Source of the DNA: Rhizobium sp. Q54
GTDB taxonomy: Bacteria; Pseudomonadota; Alphaproteobacteria; SHVZ01
Reading direction: 5' to 3'
Length of the DNA stretch: 36,924 nucleotides
NCBI GenBank assembly: GCA_945871425.1
Contig: CAMBVS010000041.1
Span: 1-36,924 of the forward strand
A program made the position numbers and the translations under genes. Shown here piece by piece: positions 22,926-31,983 of the stretch. The notes beneath the pieces were generated by a model. It was given only the letters and a program-made list of their open reading frames with translations, did no database searches and had not been told where the DNA came from. Within the stretch, counting starts at the first letter, position 1, and every line of letters begins with the position of its first letter.

Positions 22926-22931
22926 TTATGA

Positions 22932-23924
22932 TTGAGCATGTTCGAAAGCCGACGCCTCCTTCGCGTGCTGCGCCGGACCGTGGTCCAAGCGGTGCCGACC
23001 GTGCTCGGCATCGTCGTCCTCAATTTCCTCCTGCTGCAGCTGGCGCCGGGCGACGCCGCCGACGTCATGGCCGGCGAGTCAGGCGCCGCCACCGAAGAGG
23101 GCATGGCGATGCTGCGCCGGCAGTTCGGGATCGACCTGCCGCTGCTGCAGCAGTTGATGGCTTATCTCGGCAACCTGGCTCGGCTCAGCCTCGGCTTCTC
23201 GCCCCGCTACGGCATGCCGGTCGGCGAACTGATTTCGCAGCGCCTGCCCAGCACGCTGATGCTGATGGGCCTAGCGCTGGTCATCGCGCTCGCGGTCGGC
23301 ATCGCCCTCGGCACCGCCATGGCGATGACCGCCGGGCGCTGGCCCGACCGGGTCATCTCCGTCATCTCGCTCATCTTCTACTCGGTGCCCGGATTCTGGA
23401 TCGGGCTGATGCTGATCGTGCTGTTCTCGGTCAAGCTCGGCTGGCTGCCGAGCGGCGGCCAGGAGACCATCGGCGGTGGCCTCGCCGGCTTCGACATGGT
23501 TGCCGACCGGCTGAAGCACATGATCCTGCCCGCGACCTCGCTCGCCCTTTTCTACGTGGCGATCTACAGCCGCCTGACCCGCGCCGCCGTGCTCGAGGTC
23601 GCCTCACAGGACTATGTCCGCACCGCCTCGGCGAAGGGGCTCTCGCCGCTCAGCGTGACGGTCAGGCACATCCTCCGGAACGCGCTGCTGCCGGTGACGA
23701 CGCTGGCGGGGATTCACTTGGGCGGCATCCTCGGCGGCGCCGTGGTGGTCGAGACCGTCTACAGCTGGCCCGGCCTCGGCCGCCTCGCCTTCGAATCCGT
23801 GATGCGGCGCGACTTCAACGTGCTTCTGGGCGTGCTGCTGCTGTCCTCGCTGCTGGTCATCCTCGCCAACACGCTGATCGACCTCCTGCAGGCCTGGCTC
23901 GATCCACGGATCGAGGTGCGCTGA
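22932..23924 (+). CDS. Peptide ABC transporter permease, DppB type
   Basis: A 330-residue inner-membrane permease with six transmembrane helices. The N-terminus TVVQAVPTVLGIVVLNFLLL and LAPGDAADVMAGESGAA are family signatures. The EAA loop that docks on the ATPase is LEVASQDYVRTASAKGLSPL, then RHILRNALLPV. TTG 22932 sits six bases after GGGGGAGGG; ATG 22938 is a close alternative. The next permease start overlaps its stop. The 180-base gap from the binding-protein gene holds a pair of palindromes that should lower permease synthesis relative to the binding protein. Confidence 0.93.
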   Translation: MSMFESRRLLRVLRRTVVQAVPTVLGIVVLNFLLLQLAPGDAADVMAGESGAATEEGMAMLRRQFGIDLPLLQQLMAYLGNLARLSLGFSPRYGMPVGELISQRLPSTLMLMGLALVIALAVGIALGTAMAMTAGRWPDRVISVISLIFYSVPGFWIGLMLIVLFSVKLGWLPSGGQETIGGGLAGFDMVADRLKHMILPATSLALFYVAIYSRLTRAAVLEVASQDYVRTASAKGLSPLSVTVRHILRNALLPVTTLAGIHLGGILGGAVVVETVYSWPGLGRLAFESVMRRDFNVLLGVLLLSSLLVILANTLIDLLQAWLDPRIEVR

Positions 23925-24814
23925 TGGCGATCGTCGAGCTCGCGCCCGAGGCTCCCGTCGTCGCGCCGGCCGTCGGCACCTGGCGGGCGCTCCGCGCGTT
24001 CCTCCGCAACCCGGCCGCGGTGATCGCGACTTTGTTCCTGCTCCTGGTCACCCTGATCGCCATCGCCGCGCCGCTGATCTACCCGGAGGACCCGCTGTCG
24101 ATGGTCGCCCGGCCGTTCCTGTGGCCGGGGCAGAACCCGAAATTTCCGCTCGGCAGCGACAGCCTCGGCCGCGACGTCGCGGCGGGCCTGGTCTGGGGTG
24201 CCCGCATCTCGCTGGTGATCGGCATCGCCGCGATGGCGCTCGGCGTCACCATCGGCATCGTCGTCGGCGCCACCGCCGGCTACTTCGGCGGGCGCATCGA
24301 CGATGCCCTGGTGCGGCTGATCGAGATCTTCCAGACGACGCCGAGCTTCCTGATGCTGGTGGTGCTGGTGGCGATCGCCGAGCCCAGGGTCGAGAGCATC
24401 ACGGTCGCCATCGCGCTGGTCACCTGGCCGACGATCGCCCGCCTGGTCCGGGCCGAGTTCCGCTCTCTCCGCGAGAAGGACTTCGTCACCGCCGCCCGCG
24501 GCTTAGGCTACGGCCATGCCCGCATCATCTTCATCGAGATCCTGCCGAACGCGCTGCCGCCGATCATCGTCACCTCCTCGGTGATCGTGGCCTCGGCGAT
24601 CCTGATGGAGTCGGCGCTGTCGTTCATGGGCCTCGGCGATCCCAACCGCATCAGCTGGGGCAGCATGATCGGCGCCGGCCGCGAGATGCTGCGGACCGCG
24701 TGGTATCTCACGCTGATCCCCGGCATCGCCATCGTCTTGACCGTGCTGGCGCTCAACCTGATCGGCGATGCGCTCAACGATGCGCTCAACCCCCGCCTCT
24801 CCGCCGAGCGATGA
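23924..24814 (+). CDS. Peptide ABC transporter permease, DppC type
   Basis: A 296-residue second permease. Its cytoplasmic N-terminus leads to the first helix (AAVIATLFLLLVTLIAIAAP). The DppC signature follows: GSDSLGRDVAAGLVWGARIS, GIVVGATAGYFGGRIDDALV and the EAA loop EKDFVTAARGLGYGHARI. A late ESALSFMGLGDPN also fits. The start ATG overlaps the previous stop by one base (TGATG arrangement), and its own stop overlaps the first ATPase start (ATGA). It forms a heterodimeric channel with the preceding permease. Confidence 0.94.
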   Translation: MAIVELAPEAPVVAPAVGTWRALRAFLRNPAAVIATLFLLLVTLIAIAAPLIYPEDPLSMVARPFLWPGQNPKFPLGSDSLGRDVAAGLVWGARISLVIGIAAMALGVTIGIVVGATAGYFGGRIDDALVRLIEIFQTTPSFLMLVVLVAIAEPRVESITVAIALVTWPTIARLVRAEFRSLREKDFVTAARGLGYGHARIIFIEILPNALPPIIVTSSVIVASAILMESALSFMGLGDPNRISWGSMIGAGREMLRTAWYLTLIPGIAIVLTVLALNLIGDALNDALNPRLSAER

Positions 24815-25815
24815 CGACGGCTGCACCGCTTCTCGACGTCGCCGGCCTCACCATCCAGTTTCCGACGGGAACGCCGGTGATCGACTTCGGCTTCGCCGTC
24901 GCCGAGGGCGAGACGGTCGCCGTGGTCGGCGAGAGCGGCTCCGGCAAGTCGCTGACCGCGCTCGCGATCATGCGTCTCCTGCCGCGCTCGGCAAAGATCG
25001 CCGCCGGCCGCATCCGTTTCGCCGGGCGAGACCTGCTGGCCCTGCCCGAGCCGGAGATGCGCCGCGTGCGGGGCCGCGAGATCGCGATGATCTTTCAGGA
25101 ACCGATGACCTCGCTCAACCCGGTGCTCACCGTCGGCAGGCAGATCGCCGAGGTGCTGCGCCTGCACGAGGGCCTGTCGGCGGAGGCCGCACGGACGCGG
25201 TCGATCGAGCTGCTCGACCTGGTGCGCGTCGCCGATCCGCATCGCCGCGTCGACGACTACCCTCACCGCCTCTCCGGCGGCATGCGCCAGCGTGTGATGA
25301 TCGCGATGGCGGTCGCCTGCCGGCCGCACCTCCTGATCGCCGACGAACCGACGACGGCGCTCGACGTCACCATCCAGGCGCAGGTGCTGGATCTGCTCGA
25401 CCGGCTGCGGCGCGATCTCGGCATGGCGCTGGTGCTGATCACCCACGATCTCGGCATCGTCGGCCAATGGGCGGACCGTGTCGTCGTCATGTATGCGGGC
25501 CGGCGTGCCGAGGAAGCCGAGGCCGGGATCCTGCTCGACGATCCGCTGCATCCCTATACCCGCGGCCTGCTGGCGGCCTCGCCCCGCCTCGACACCAGCC
25601 TCCACTATACCGCCGGCCCCCTGCGCGAGATCCCAGGCAGCATCGCCTCGGCCATCGCCCAGCCCGGCTGCCCCTTCGTTCCGCGCTGCCCCCTGGCATT
25701 GCCCTCCTGCCGGCTGAAGCCACCGCCGCTCGAGGAGGTGCGCCCCGGCCGCTTCGTCGCCTGTCCCGTCACCACCGCCGGGGAGCGCGCCGATGCCGTT
25801 GCTGTCGGTCGCTGA
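24811..25815 (+). CDS. Peptide ABC transporter ATP-binding protein, DppD type
   Basis: A 334-residue ABC ATPase. Walker A is GESGSGKS (40-47), the Q-loop is [12 protein letters not shown], the signature is LSGGMRQR (155-162), Walker B is LLIADEP (175-181) and the switch His is in ITHDLG. The C-terminal extension has the Cys pattern [14 protein letters not shown] of the oligopeptide ATPases, which often binds an iron-sulfur cluster. ATG 24811 overlaps the permease stop; a longer upstream frame is spurious. It pairs with the following DppF-type ATPase. Confidence 0.95.
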   Translation: MTTAAPLLDVAGLTIQFPTGTPVIDFGFAVAEGETVAVVGESGSGKSLTALAIMRLLPRSAKIAAGRIRFAGRDLLALPEPEMRRVRGREIAMIFQEPMTSLNPVLTVGRQIAEVLRLHEGLSAEAARTRSIELLDLVRVADPHRRVDDYPHRLSGGMRQRVMIAMAVACRPHLLIADEPTTALDVTIQAQVLDLLDRLRRDLGMALVLITHDLGIVGQWADRVVVMYAGRRAEEAEAGILLDDPLHPYTRGLLAASPRLDTSLHYTAGPLREIPGSIASAIAQPGCPFVPRCPLALPSCRLKPPPLEEVRPGRFVACPVTTAGERADAVAVGR

Positions 25816-26752
25816 CCTCCACACCCATTTCCCGACGCCGCAGGGCACGCTGCGCGCCGTCGACGGCGTGTCGCTGACCGTTGCGAAAGGCGAGAGCGTC
25901 GGCCTGGTCGGCGAGTCCGGCTGCGGCAAGTCGACCCTCGGCAAGACGGTGCTTCGCCTGGTGCCGCCGACCTCGGGCGAGATCGTCTTCGCCGGCGAGG
26001 ACATCGCACGTCTTCCGGCCGAGTCCCTCAAGCCCTACCGCCGCCGCGCCCAGATGATCTTCCAGGATCCGTTCGGCTCGCTGAACCCGCGCCACACCAT
26101 CGAGTCGATCCTGACCGCCCCGCTCTACGTGCATGGCATCGGCGACCGCGCCGAACGCCAGAAGCGCGTGGCCGCGATCATCGAGCGGGTCGGCCTGCCG
26201 CTCTCCGCCCTCTCCCGATATCCGCACGAGTTCTCCGGCGGCCAGCGCCAGCGCATCGGCATCGCCCGTGCGCTCATCCTCGGCCCCGACCTCGTCATCT
26301 GCGACGAGCCGGTTTCGGCCCTCGATCTCTCGATCCAGGCGCAGATCCTGAACCTGCTGGTCGAGATGAAGCGGGAGTTCAATCTCTCCTACCTGTTCAT
26401 CTCGCATGACCTCTCGGTCATCCGCTACTTCGCCGACCGCGTGCTGGTGATGTATCTCGGCCGCATCGTCGAGAGCGGCACCGGCGCCGATCTCTGGGCG
26501 CGGCCGCTGCACCCCTATACGCGGGCGCTGATCCAGGCGATCCCCGACCCGTCCCGGCGGCGACAGGCGGCCCCGCTCGGCGGCGACATCGCCAGCCCGC
26601 AGGACCTGCCCCGCGGCTGCCGCTTCCATCCCCGCTGCCCGATCGCGACGGCCGTCTGCGCCGAACGCGACCCGGCCCTCGAAACGCACGCGCCCGGCCA
26701 CCAGACGGCATGCCATCATGCCGGCCAGCTCACCCGTCCTCCCGAGGCCTGA
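25793..26752 (+). CDS. Peptide ABC transporter ATP-binding protein, DppF type
   Basis: A 319-residue ABC ATPase. Walker A is GESGCGKS (40-47), the Q-loop is MIFQDPFGSLNPRHT, the signature is FSGGQRQR, Walker B is LVICDEPVSALD and the switch is ISHDLS. The C-terminal Cys-rich oligopeptide ATPase tail (GCRFHPRCPIATAVC) is present. Its start overlaps the end of the DppD-type gene by 23 bases, and it is followed three bases later by the dehydratase gene. It completes the importer's catalytic dimer. Confidence 0.95.
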   Translation: MPLLSVADLHTHFPTPQGTLRAVDGVSLTVAKGESVGLVGESGCGKSTLGKTVLRLVPPTSGEIVFAGEDIARLPAESLKPYRRRAQMIFQDPFGSLNPRHTIESILTAPLYVHGIGDRAERQKRVAAIIERVGLPLSALSRYPHEFSGGQRQRIGIARALILGPDLVICDEPVSALDLSIQAQILNLLVEMKREFNLSYLFISHDLSVIRYFADRVLVMYLGRIVESGTGADLWARPLHPYTRALIQAIPDPSRRRQAAPLGGDIASPQDLPRGCRFHPRCPIATAVCAERDPALETHAPGHQTACHHAGQLTRPPEA

Positions 26753-26755
26753 CCC

Positions 26756-27727
26756 ATGTTCACCCTTGCCGAGCTCGACGCCGCCGCTGCCGAGGTCCAC
26801 GCGTTCATCCCGCCGACGCCCCAGCACCGCTGGGCCCTGCTCTCCGACCGCATCGGCGCCGAGGTCTTCGTCAAGCACGAGAACCACACGCCCTTGGGCG
26901 CCTTCAAATGCCGGGGCGGCGTCACCTACCTCAACCGGCTGAAACAACGCGAGCCGGAAACGCCCGGCGTGGTCAGCGCCAGCAGCGGCAACCACGGCCA
27001 GAGCCTCGCCTATTCAGGTCAGCGCATGGGGCTCCGCGTCATGATCGTGATCGGCTCGACCTCGAATCCGGAAAAGCGCGCCTCGATGGCGGCGCTCGGC
27101 GCCGAGCTGGTCGACCAGGGCGATACGACAGAGGAGAAGATCGCGCTGGCCCAGCGCATGGGCGCCAACAGCGGGCTCCACTTCGTTCCGCCCTGGCATC
27201 CCGACCTGGTGCTGGGAGTCGCCTCCTACGGACTCGAGCTGCTGCGCGGCGTGCCCGACCTCGACACCGTCTATGTGCCGATCGGGCTCGGCTCCGGCGC
27301 CTGCGGGGTGATCGCCGCCCGCGACGCGCTGGGCCTAAAGACCAGGATCGTCGGCGTGGTCGCGGCCGGGGCCAATGCCTACGAGGTCTCCTTCGCCGCC
27401 GGCCGCCCGATCAGCAAGCCAGGACGGACGCCGGTCGCCGAAGGCATCGAGATCGCCACGCCGCATCCCGACGCCTTCGCCTGGCTGAAGCGCGGGCTCG
27501 AGCGCGTCGTCGCGGTGACCGATGACGAGATCCTGGAGGCGATCCGGGTGCTGCTCTCCGACACCCACAACCTAGCCGAAGGCGCCGGCGCCGCGGCGCT
27601 GGCAGCGCTCATGAAAGAGAAGGAGCAGAACCGTGGAAAGCGCGTCGCCGTGGTGCTGTCGGGCGGCAACGCGGATGCGGCCCTGATCGGCCGCGCGCTC
27701 CAGGACGGAGCGGCGCGGCCGAGCTAG
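26756..27727 (+). CDS. Threonine dehydratase-like PLP (fold type II) enzyme
   Basis: A 323-residue enzyme of the serine/threonine ammonia-lyase group. The Schiff-base Lys is K51 in PLGAFKCRGG. The PLP phosphate and substrate loop SASSGNHGQ (73-81) and a late VVLSGGNAD match IlvA/TdcB. There is no C-terminal ACT domain, so it is the short catabolic, unregulated type. In an operon with a peptide importer it may deaminate a released amino acid. Hydroxyaspartate dehydratase or serine racemase are alternatives. The stop codon TAG lies inside the CTAG that begins the IS630 remnant, so the final residues may have been changed by that insertion. Confidence 0.92.
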   Translation: MFTLAELDAAAAEVHAFIPPTPQHRWALLSDRIGAEVFVKHENHTPLGAFKCRGGVTYLNRLKQREPETPGVVSASSGNHGQSLAYSGQRMGLRVMIVIGSTSNPEKRASMAALGAELVDQGDTTEEKIALAQRMGANSGLHFVPPWHPDLVLGVASYGLELLRGVPDLDTVYVPIGLGSGACGVIAARDALGLKTRIVGVVAAGANAYEVSFAAGRPISKPGRTPVAEGIEIATPHPDAFAWLKRGLERVVAVTDDEILEAIRVLLSDTHNLAEGAGAAALAALMKEKEQNRGKRVAVVLSGGNADAALIGRALQDGAARPS

Positions 27728-28048
27728 TGGTTCAAGTCTGACACTTCGATTCGTCTGTGGATTCCCTGACTGACTGGCGTGTGCGAGTCTGGGGAATGCA
27801 CGAGCGAACGAAGATTCGATTGAGCGCCGGCGAGCGCCGCAAGCTTGAAGCGGTGGTGGCTAACCGCAACAGCCCACAAAAGCACGTCTGGCGAGCGCGG
27901 ATCGTGCTTCTGACGGCCGCCGGGCACGGCACGACCGAGGTCATGCGTGCAACCGTGAAAGCCAAAACCGTGATCTGGCGCTGGCAGGATCGTTTCCGGC
28001 AAGCGGGCACGGCAGGACTTTGGCGGGACAAGACCCGGCCGCCCGCCC
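27724..28048 (+). pseudogene. IS630-family transposase, N-terminal remnant
   Basis: The element begins CTAGTGGTTCAAGTCTGACA, consistent with TA-target IS630 insertion. Codons from 27796 give MHERTKIRLSAGERRKLEAV, then a helix-turn-helix (GHGTTEVMRATVKAKTVIWR) and WQDRFRQAGTAGLWRDKTRP. The catalytic DDE half is missing. The sequence switches at about 28048 to an IS1380 fragment. Its first 242 bases are repeated nearly identically at 29511-29754. Confidence 0.85.
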
Positions 28049-28558
28049 GTCAAGGTCCGCCGCTACTATGCCAACTTCAGCTATTAGGCCCAGAGCTGGA
28101 CGATGCCGCGCCGCGTGGAGGCGAAGGTCGAGTGGCACCCCGGCGAGCTGTGTCCGCGCGTCGGGTTCATCGTCACCAATTTGTCGCGCTCCGCCGAGCG
28201 GGTGGTCACCTTCTGCAGTCAGCGTGGCACGGCGGAGCAGTGGATCAAGGAAGGCAAGGGCGCGATGAAGTGGACGTGGCTGTCATGCTGCTCGTTCGCC
28301 GGCAACGCCGTTCGGCTTCAGCTTCATGCGCTGGCCTACAATCTCGCCAACTTCATGCGGACACTGGCTCTGCCCGAGGCGGTCGCGCACTGGTCGCTGA
28401 CCAGCCTCAGAGAGAAGCTCGTGAAGATCGGCGCCAAGGTCGTCACGCATGCCCGCAACGTCACGTTCCAGATGGCCGAGGTCGCGGTGCCGAGGAACCT
28501 GTTCGAGGAAATCCCGCGGCTGATCGCGCAACTCCGGCCGATGCCATCCCCGGCGTGA
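28049..28558 (+). pseudogene. IS1380-family transposase, C-terminal remnant
   Basis: About 170 codons of the IS1380 C-terminus: VKVRRYYANFSY, an in-frame TAG at 28085 where a Gln codon is expected, then AQSWTMPRRVEAKVEWHPGE. FIVTNLSRSAERVV, QRGTAEQWIKEGKGAMKW (DDE-region Glu) and RLQLHALAYNLANFMRTLAL follow. The N-terminal two thirds and the left end are missing, so the element is dead. It was captured next to the truncated IS630. Confidence 0.85.
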
Positions 28559-28769
28559 CGCGGGCGGTGTCGGCGACAAGGGCGACGACCGGAGGAGTAC
28601 GCTTTGATTATGGGAAACCGAGCGATCAGCAGCCCAAAACAGCCGTTGGTGATGCTTGTAGCGGCGAGCAGCGGCAATCACGGCGGCTCAACGCGCTCCA
28701 GCTGGCAGCATGGGTCCCAAATTGGATACCGTGATGCTCGGAAGCAGGGTTCATCTGGGGAATGTCGAT

Positions 28770-29342
28770 TCATGTTCCCTTTCCAAGTGCCGCGGTGAAC
28801 CGGAAACCGAGGACGAGCGCGATCAGCCCGATCGCGAGAAGGGCGACGCTCAGAACCCCGAAATTCGCCTCCGCCACGTCCGCAATGGCGCCTCCGAGGA
28901 GGTAGCCGGACCCGACGAGAAGTACGGCCCAGATCAATGCGGAGCCTGCGTTCAACGCCGTAAACTTGATCCATGGGATCGACGTCAGCCCGACCGGGAG
29001 CGCACCGACGGTCCGCATGCCCTTGGGGTATCTATACAGAAACATGTACAAACTTCCGTAGCGGTCCAGCATGGCGGAGGCTCGGGCGATGTAGGGCGTC
29101 AGCCATCCATACTTCGTCGTGATGCGGTCGCCGTACCGCCGTGAAGCCCAGAACCGCACCTCGTCCCCGAGATATCCGCCGGCAAGGGCCGCCGAACCCG
29201 CGGCGAACGGATCGAGGGCGCCCGCTTGAGCGGCAATCCCCGCAAACAGCGGCAGGCTCCCGCTCTTGACCGCGGCATATACGAACAACAGCGCATAAGT
29301 GAGGGGTCCGTACTCGCGGACAATGTCGAGGATCTGGGTCAT
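28770..29342 (-). CDS. DedA-family membrane protein
   Basis: A 190-residue polytopic inner-membrane protein of the DedA/SNARE-associated (VTT) family, whose members include undecaprenyl-phosphate and phospholipid flippases. Motifs are YGPLTYALLFVYAAVKSGSL, the re-entrant AGIAAQAGALDPF, LAGGYLGDEVRFWASRRYGD and the conserved FLYRYPKGMRTVGALPVG. It is marooned between IS remnants with no partner genes, so it may be part of a transposed or relict segment. All hallmark positions look intact. The ribosome site is weak. Confidence 0.9.
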   Translation of the reverse strand: MTQILDIVREYGPLTYALLFVYAAVKSGSLPLFAGIAAQAGALDPFAAGSAALAGGYLGDEVRFWASRRYGDRITTKYGWLTPYIARASAMLDRYGSLYMFLYRYPKGMRTVGALPVGLTSIPWIKFTALNAGSALIWAVLLVGSGYLLGGAIADVAEANFGVLSVALLAIGLIALVLGFRFTAALGKGT

Positions 29343-29510
29343 CGACGTTAATTACCCTACCCTACCCATCTAAGGCAGTCCTCCCTGAGGTATTCCGAGT
29401 CAAAACTCCGAAGAGGGCCACGACGGTAGTTATGCGATGGCGTTGCATGAGCGACTCCCCGTTGGATTGCTATGTGCAGGACCGTAAACGCTCGGGCGCA
29501 ATGGTTAACG

Positions 29511-29765
29511 CTAGTGGTTCAAGTCTGACACTTCGATTCGTCTGTGGATTCCCTGACTGACTGGCGTGTGCGAGTCTGGCGAATGCACGAGCGAACGAAG
29601 ATTCGATTGAGCGCCGGCGAGCGCCGCAAGCTTGAAGCGGTTGTGGCTAACCGCAACAGCCCACAAAAGCACGTCTGACGAGCGCGGATCGTGCTTCTGA
29701 CGGCCGCCGGGCACGGCACGACCGAGATCATGCGTGCAACCGTGAAAGCCAAAACCGTCCACTAG
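29511..29765 (+). mobile_element. Internally deleted IS630 derivative (255 bp)
   Basis: It begins CTAGTGGTTC like the copy at 27724 and is nearly identical for ~242 bases. It then jumps to GTCCACTAG, which is the inverted terminal CTAGTGG end. Both ends of the IS are therefore present with the interior lost, a MITE-like product. A TGG-to-TGA change interrupts the residual transposase frame (at the KHVWRAR position). It ends 14 bases after (by plus-strand position before) the stop codon of the orphan binding-protein gene. Confidence 0.8.
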
Positions 29766-29778
29766 GCAGCGGCGACCG

Positions 29779-31371
29779 CTACTTCATCGCGGTCGTGTAC
29801 CAGAGCTTGAAGGAGTGGGTCTTGAAGTCCTTCAGCTGCTTGTTGATGGCGATGTTCCGGACCGCCTGGAACATGTAGACCATGCCGGACTCCTCCATGT
29901 GCCGGAGCTGGATCTCGCGGTACATGGCGATGCGCTTGGCCGGGTCCGGCTCCATCCGCGACTTGATCCACATGTCGTCGAACCACTCGCTCTTCCAGGC
30001 GGCGTTCCAGGAGGGGAACATGTTCTGCTTGGATTCGAGCCGGTTGTCCGGGTTGTAGCCGTGGCGCGAGACCATCGCGTCGGCATCCGGGTAGCCCGTC
30101 GACCAGACGCTTGAGGAGATCTGGTATTCGCGCGAGCGCACCTTGGTCAGGCGCGCCGCGCTCGCCATCTGGTTCAGCTGCAGGTCGATGCCGATCTTGG
30201 CCGCGTTCGCCTGGATGTGCTGGGCGATGTCGGGGAACGGGAAGGTGGTGGCGACGATCAGCTCTTTCTTGAAGCCGTTCGGGAAGCCCGCCTCGGTCAT
30301 CAGCTGCTTCGCTTTCACGAGGTCGAGCTTGTAGGGCAGCCCCTCCTCGCGCGAGATCGCGCCGAAGGCCCCCAGCGGCACCAGGCTGGCGCGGCCGATG
30401 CCCTCGTAGCGCATCACCGTCTTCTCCAGCCCCTGGTAGTCGATCAGGTAGCGGAAGGCCTGCCTGACCTTGGGATTGGAAAGCTCAGGATCGCTGGTGT
30501 TGAACGAGAGGTAATAATACTGGTGGCGAGGCACGCGGACGATCCGCGTGTTCGGGTTGGCTTCCAGGCTGGCGAGATCCTCGGGATTGAGGATCCGCGC
30601 CATGTCGACGTCGCCCTTCTCGACCAGGAGGCGCTGGGCCGCCGACTCCGGCACGTGGCGGACGATGACGCGGCGGAGCGGCGCCGGCCCCTTCCAATGG
30701 CCCTCGTTGCGCTCGAGGACGACGGTCTCGTTGGCGGTCCAGGAGCGAAGCTTGTAGGGGCCGACGCAGGCGGAGTTGAGCTTGAGCCAGGCATTGCCGT
30801 GGTCTTCGCCCTTGGCGTTCTTCAGGATCTCGATCTTGTCGAGGGCGAAGGCGGTGCGGCCGGTGAAGATCGCCGGCAGGATCAGCGATTCCGGATAGGG
30901 CTTGTCGAAGGTCACCGCCAGGGTCGAGGCGTCGGTCGCCCGGATGCCCTTCTCGATGTTCTCCTTGTTGAAGCCCCATTGGGTCAGGCTCGCGGCATTG
31001 CCGAAGTTGAGCCAGATGATGCGCCGCATCGACCAGGCGGCGTCCTCGGCGGTCACCGGATTGCCGGAGGGATGCTTCAGGCCCTGCCTGATCTTGAAGG
31101 TGTAGGTCAGCCCGTCGGCCGACCGGCTCCAGCTCTCGGCCAGGTTCGGCTGCAGCTTGCTGGGATCGTCATAGGCGGTGGTCAGCAGCGAATCGCAGAC
31201 ATTGCCCATGAACTCGTCGGTGTTGACCTCGCCGATCTGGGCCGGATCGAGCGTGATCACGTCGTCCAGCGCCCAGGCGATCACCAGCGTGTCCGCCGGT
31301 GTCGCCGCGACGGCGGCTCCGACGCCCGCGGCCACCGCCGCTCCGACCAACCCACCCATAAGCCTGCGCAT
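29779..31371 (-). CDS. Peptide ABC transporter solute-binding protein, family 5 (orphan)
   Basis: A 530-residue periplasmic binding protein. The signal peptide (LMGGLVGAAVAAGVGAAVAA) precedes TPADTLVIAWALDDVITLDP, the family start. Motifs LAESWSRSADGLTYTFKIRQ and TAEDAAWSMRRI and the CVGPYKLRSWTANETVVLER segment are typical. GGGAGA before ATG 31371 supports the start. No permease or ATPase gene accompanies it. Immediately downstream of its stop lies the IS630 derivative, so the rest of its transporter may have been deleted or separated. The other two family-5 systems in the window have different sequences. Confidence 0.93.
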   Translation of the reverse strand: MRRLMGGLVGAAVAAGVGAAVAATPADTLVIAWALDDVITLDPAQIGEVNTDEFMGNVCDSLLTTAYDDPSKLQPNLAESWSRSADGLTYTFKIRQGLKHPSGNPVTAEDAAWSMRRIIWLNFGNAASLTQWGFNKENIEKGIRATDASTLAVTFDKPYPESLILPAIFTGRTAFALDKIEILKNAKGEDHGNAWLKLNSACVGPYKLRSWTANETVVLERNEGHWKGPAPLRRVIVRHVPESAAQRLLVEKGDVDMARILNPEDLASLEANPNTRIVRVPRHQYYYLSFNTSDPELSNPKVRQAFRYLIDYQGLEKTVMRYEGIGRASLVPLGAFGAISREEGLPYKLDLVKAKQLMTEAGFPNGFKKELIVATTFPFPDIAQHIQANAAKIGIDLQLNQMASAARLTKVRSREYQISSSVWSTGYPDADAMVSRHGYNPDNRLESKQNMFPSWNAAWKSEWFDDMWIKSRMEPDPAKRIAMYREIQLRHMEESGMVYMFQAVRNIAINKQLKDFKTHSFKLWYTTAMK

Positions 31372-31488
31372 GCCGTTCTCCCAAGGGAAGTGCCTTGCGC
31401 AACAATAGAAAGACGGCCCGGCGGCACACCAGAAGATTCAACGTCCGCCTAGCGGAATAGAGCCTTACCGGGCGACCGCGACGTTGCG

Positions 31489-31956
31489 TCAGCCTCTGGA
31501 GCGGGCGCGCATGAGAAGCCGCTTGAGCTCGGTCAGCTCGTCGGCGACCGCCGCCAGGTCGCGGGTCGGCATCGCCTTGGCAGCCGACACTGCCGGCGCC
31601 GGCTGGGTGCGCGCAGGCGGCGGGGGCGGCGTCGGGGCTTCGGGCGCCGCGGCCGGCTCGGCCTCGCCCGCTCCATCGGAGGAGCGGTCGCGCAGCAGCC
31701 GCTGCACGCCCTTGATGGTGTAGCCGTCCCGGTAGAGGAGCTGGCGGATCCGGCGCAGCAGCTCCACGTCCTCCGGCCTGTAGTAGCGGCGGCCGCCGCC
31801 CCGCTTCAGCGGGCGGATCTGGTTGAACTTGGTCTCCCAGAAGCGGAGCACGTGCGAGGGCACGTCCAGGTCCTCGGCCACCTCGCTGATGGTCCGGAAG
31901 GCGCTGGCGGATTTTGAGTGGCGCCTGGCCGCCACGACCTCGAGCTCGCCGGTCAT
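31489..31956 (-). CDS. MerR-family transcriptional regulator
   Basis: A 155-residue MerR protein. Residues ~18-90 form the winged helix: [60 protein letters not shown]. The Phe-Trp-Glu and Arg-Arg-Tyr-Tyr signatures are strong. A Pro/Ala linker ([17 protein letters not shown]) leads to a short coiled-coil tail. It has no Cys-based metal site. In Alphaproteobacteria this gene regularly follows ihfA, as here (27-base gap). The effector is unknown. Confidence 0.93.
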   Translation of the reverse strand: MTGELEVVAARRHSKSASAFRTISEVAEDLDVPSHVLRFWETKFNQIRPLKRGGGRRYYRPEDVELLRRIRQLLYRDGYTIKGVQRLLRDRSSDGAGEAEPAAAPEAPTPPPPPARTQPAPAVSAAKAMPTRDLAAVADELTELKRLLMRARSRG

Positions 31957-31983
31957 TCCCTATGCCCCCATCCGTCCCGGCCC

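Noticed and set aside
22886..24814. 642-codon plus-strand frame overlapping the permeases
   Set aside because: Arg/Pro-rich alternate frame of two well-supported permease genes.
28604..28798. ORF between the IS1380 remnant and the DedA gene
   Set aside because: No recognisable sequence and lies over IS1380 end debris.
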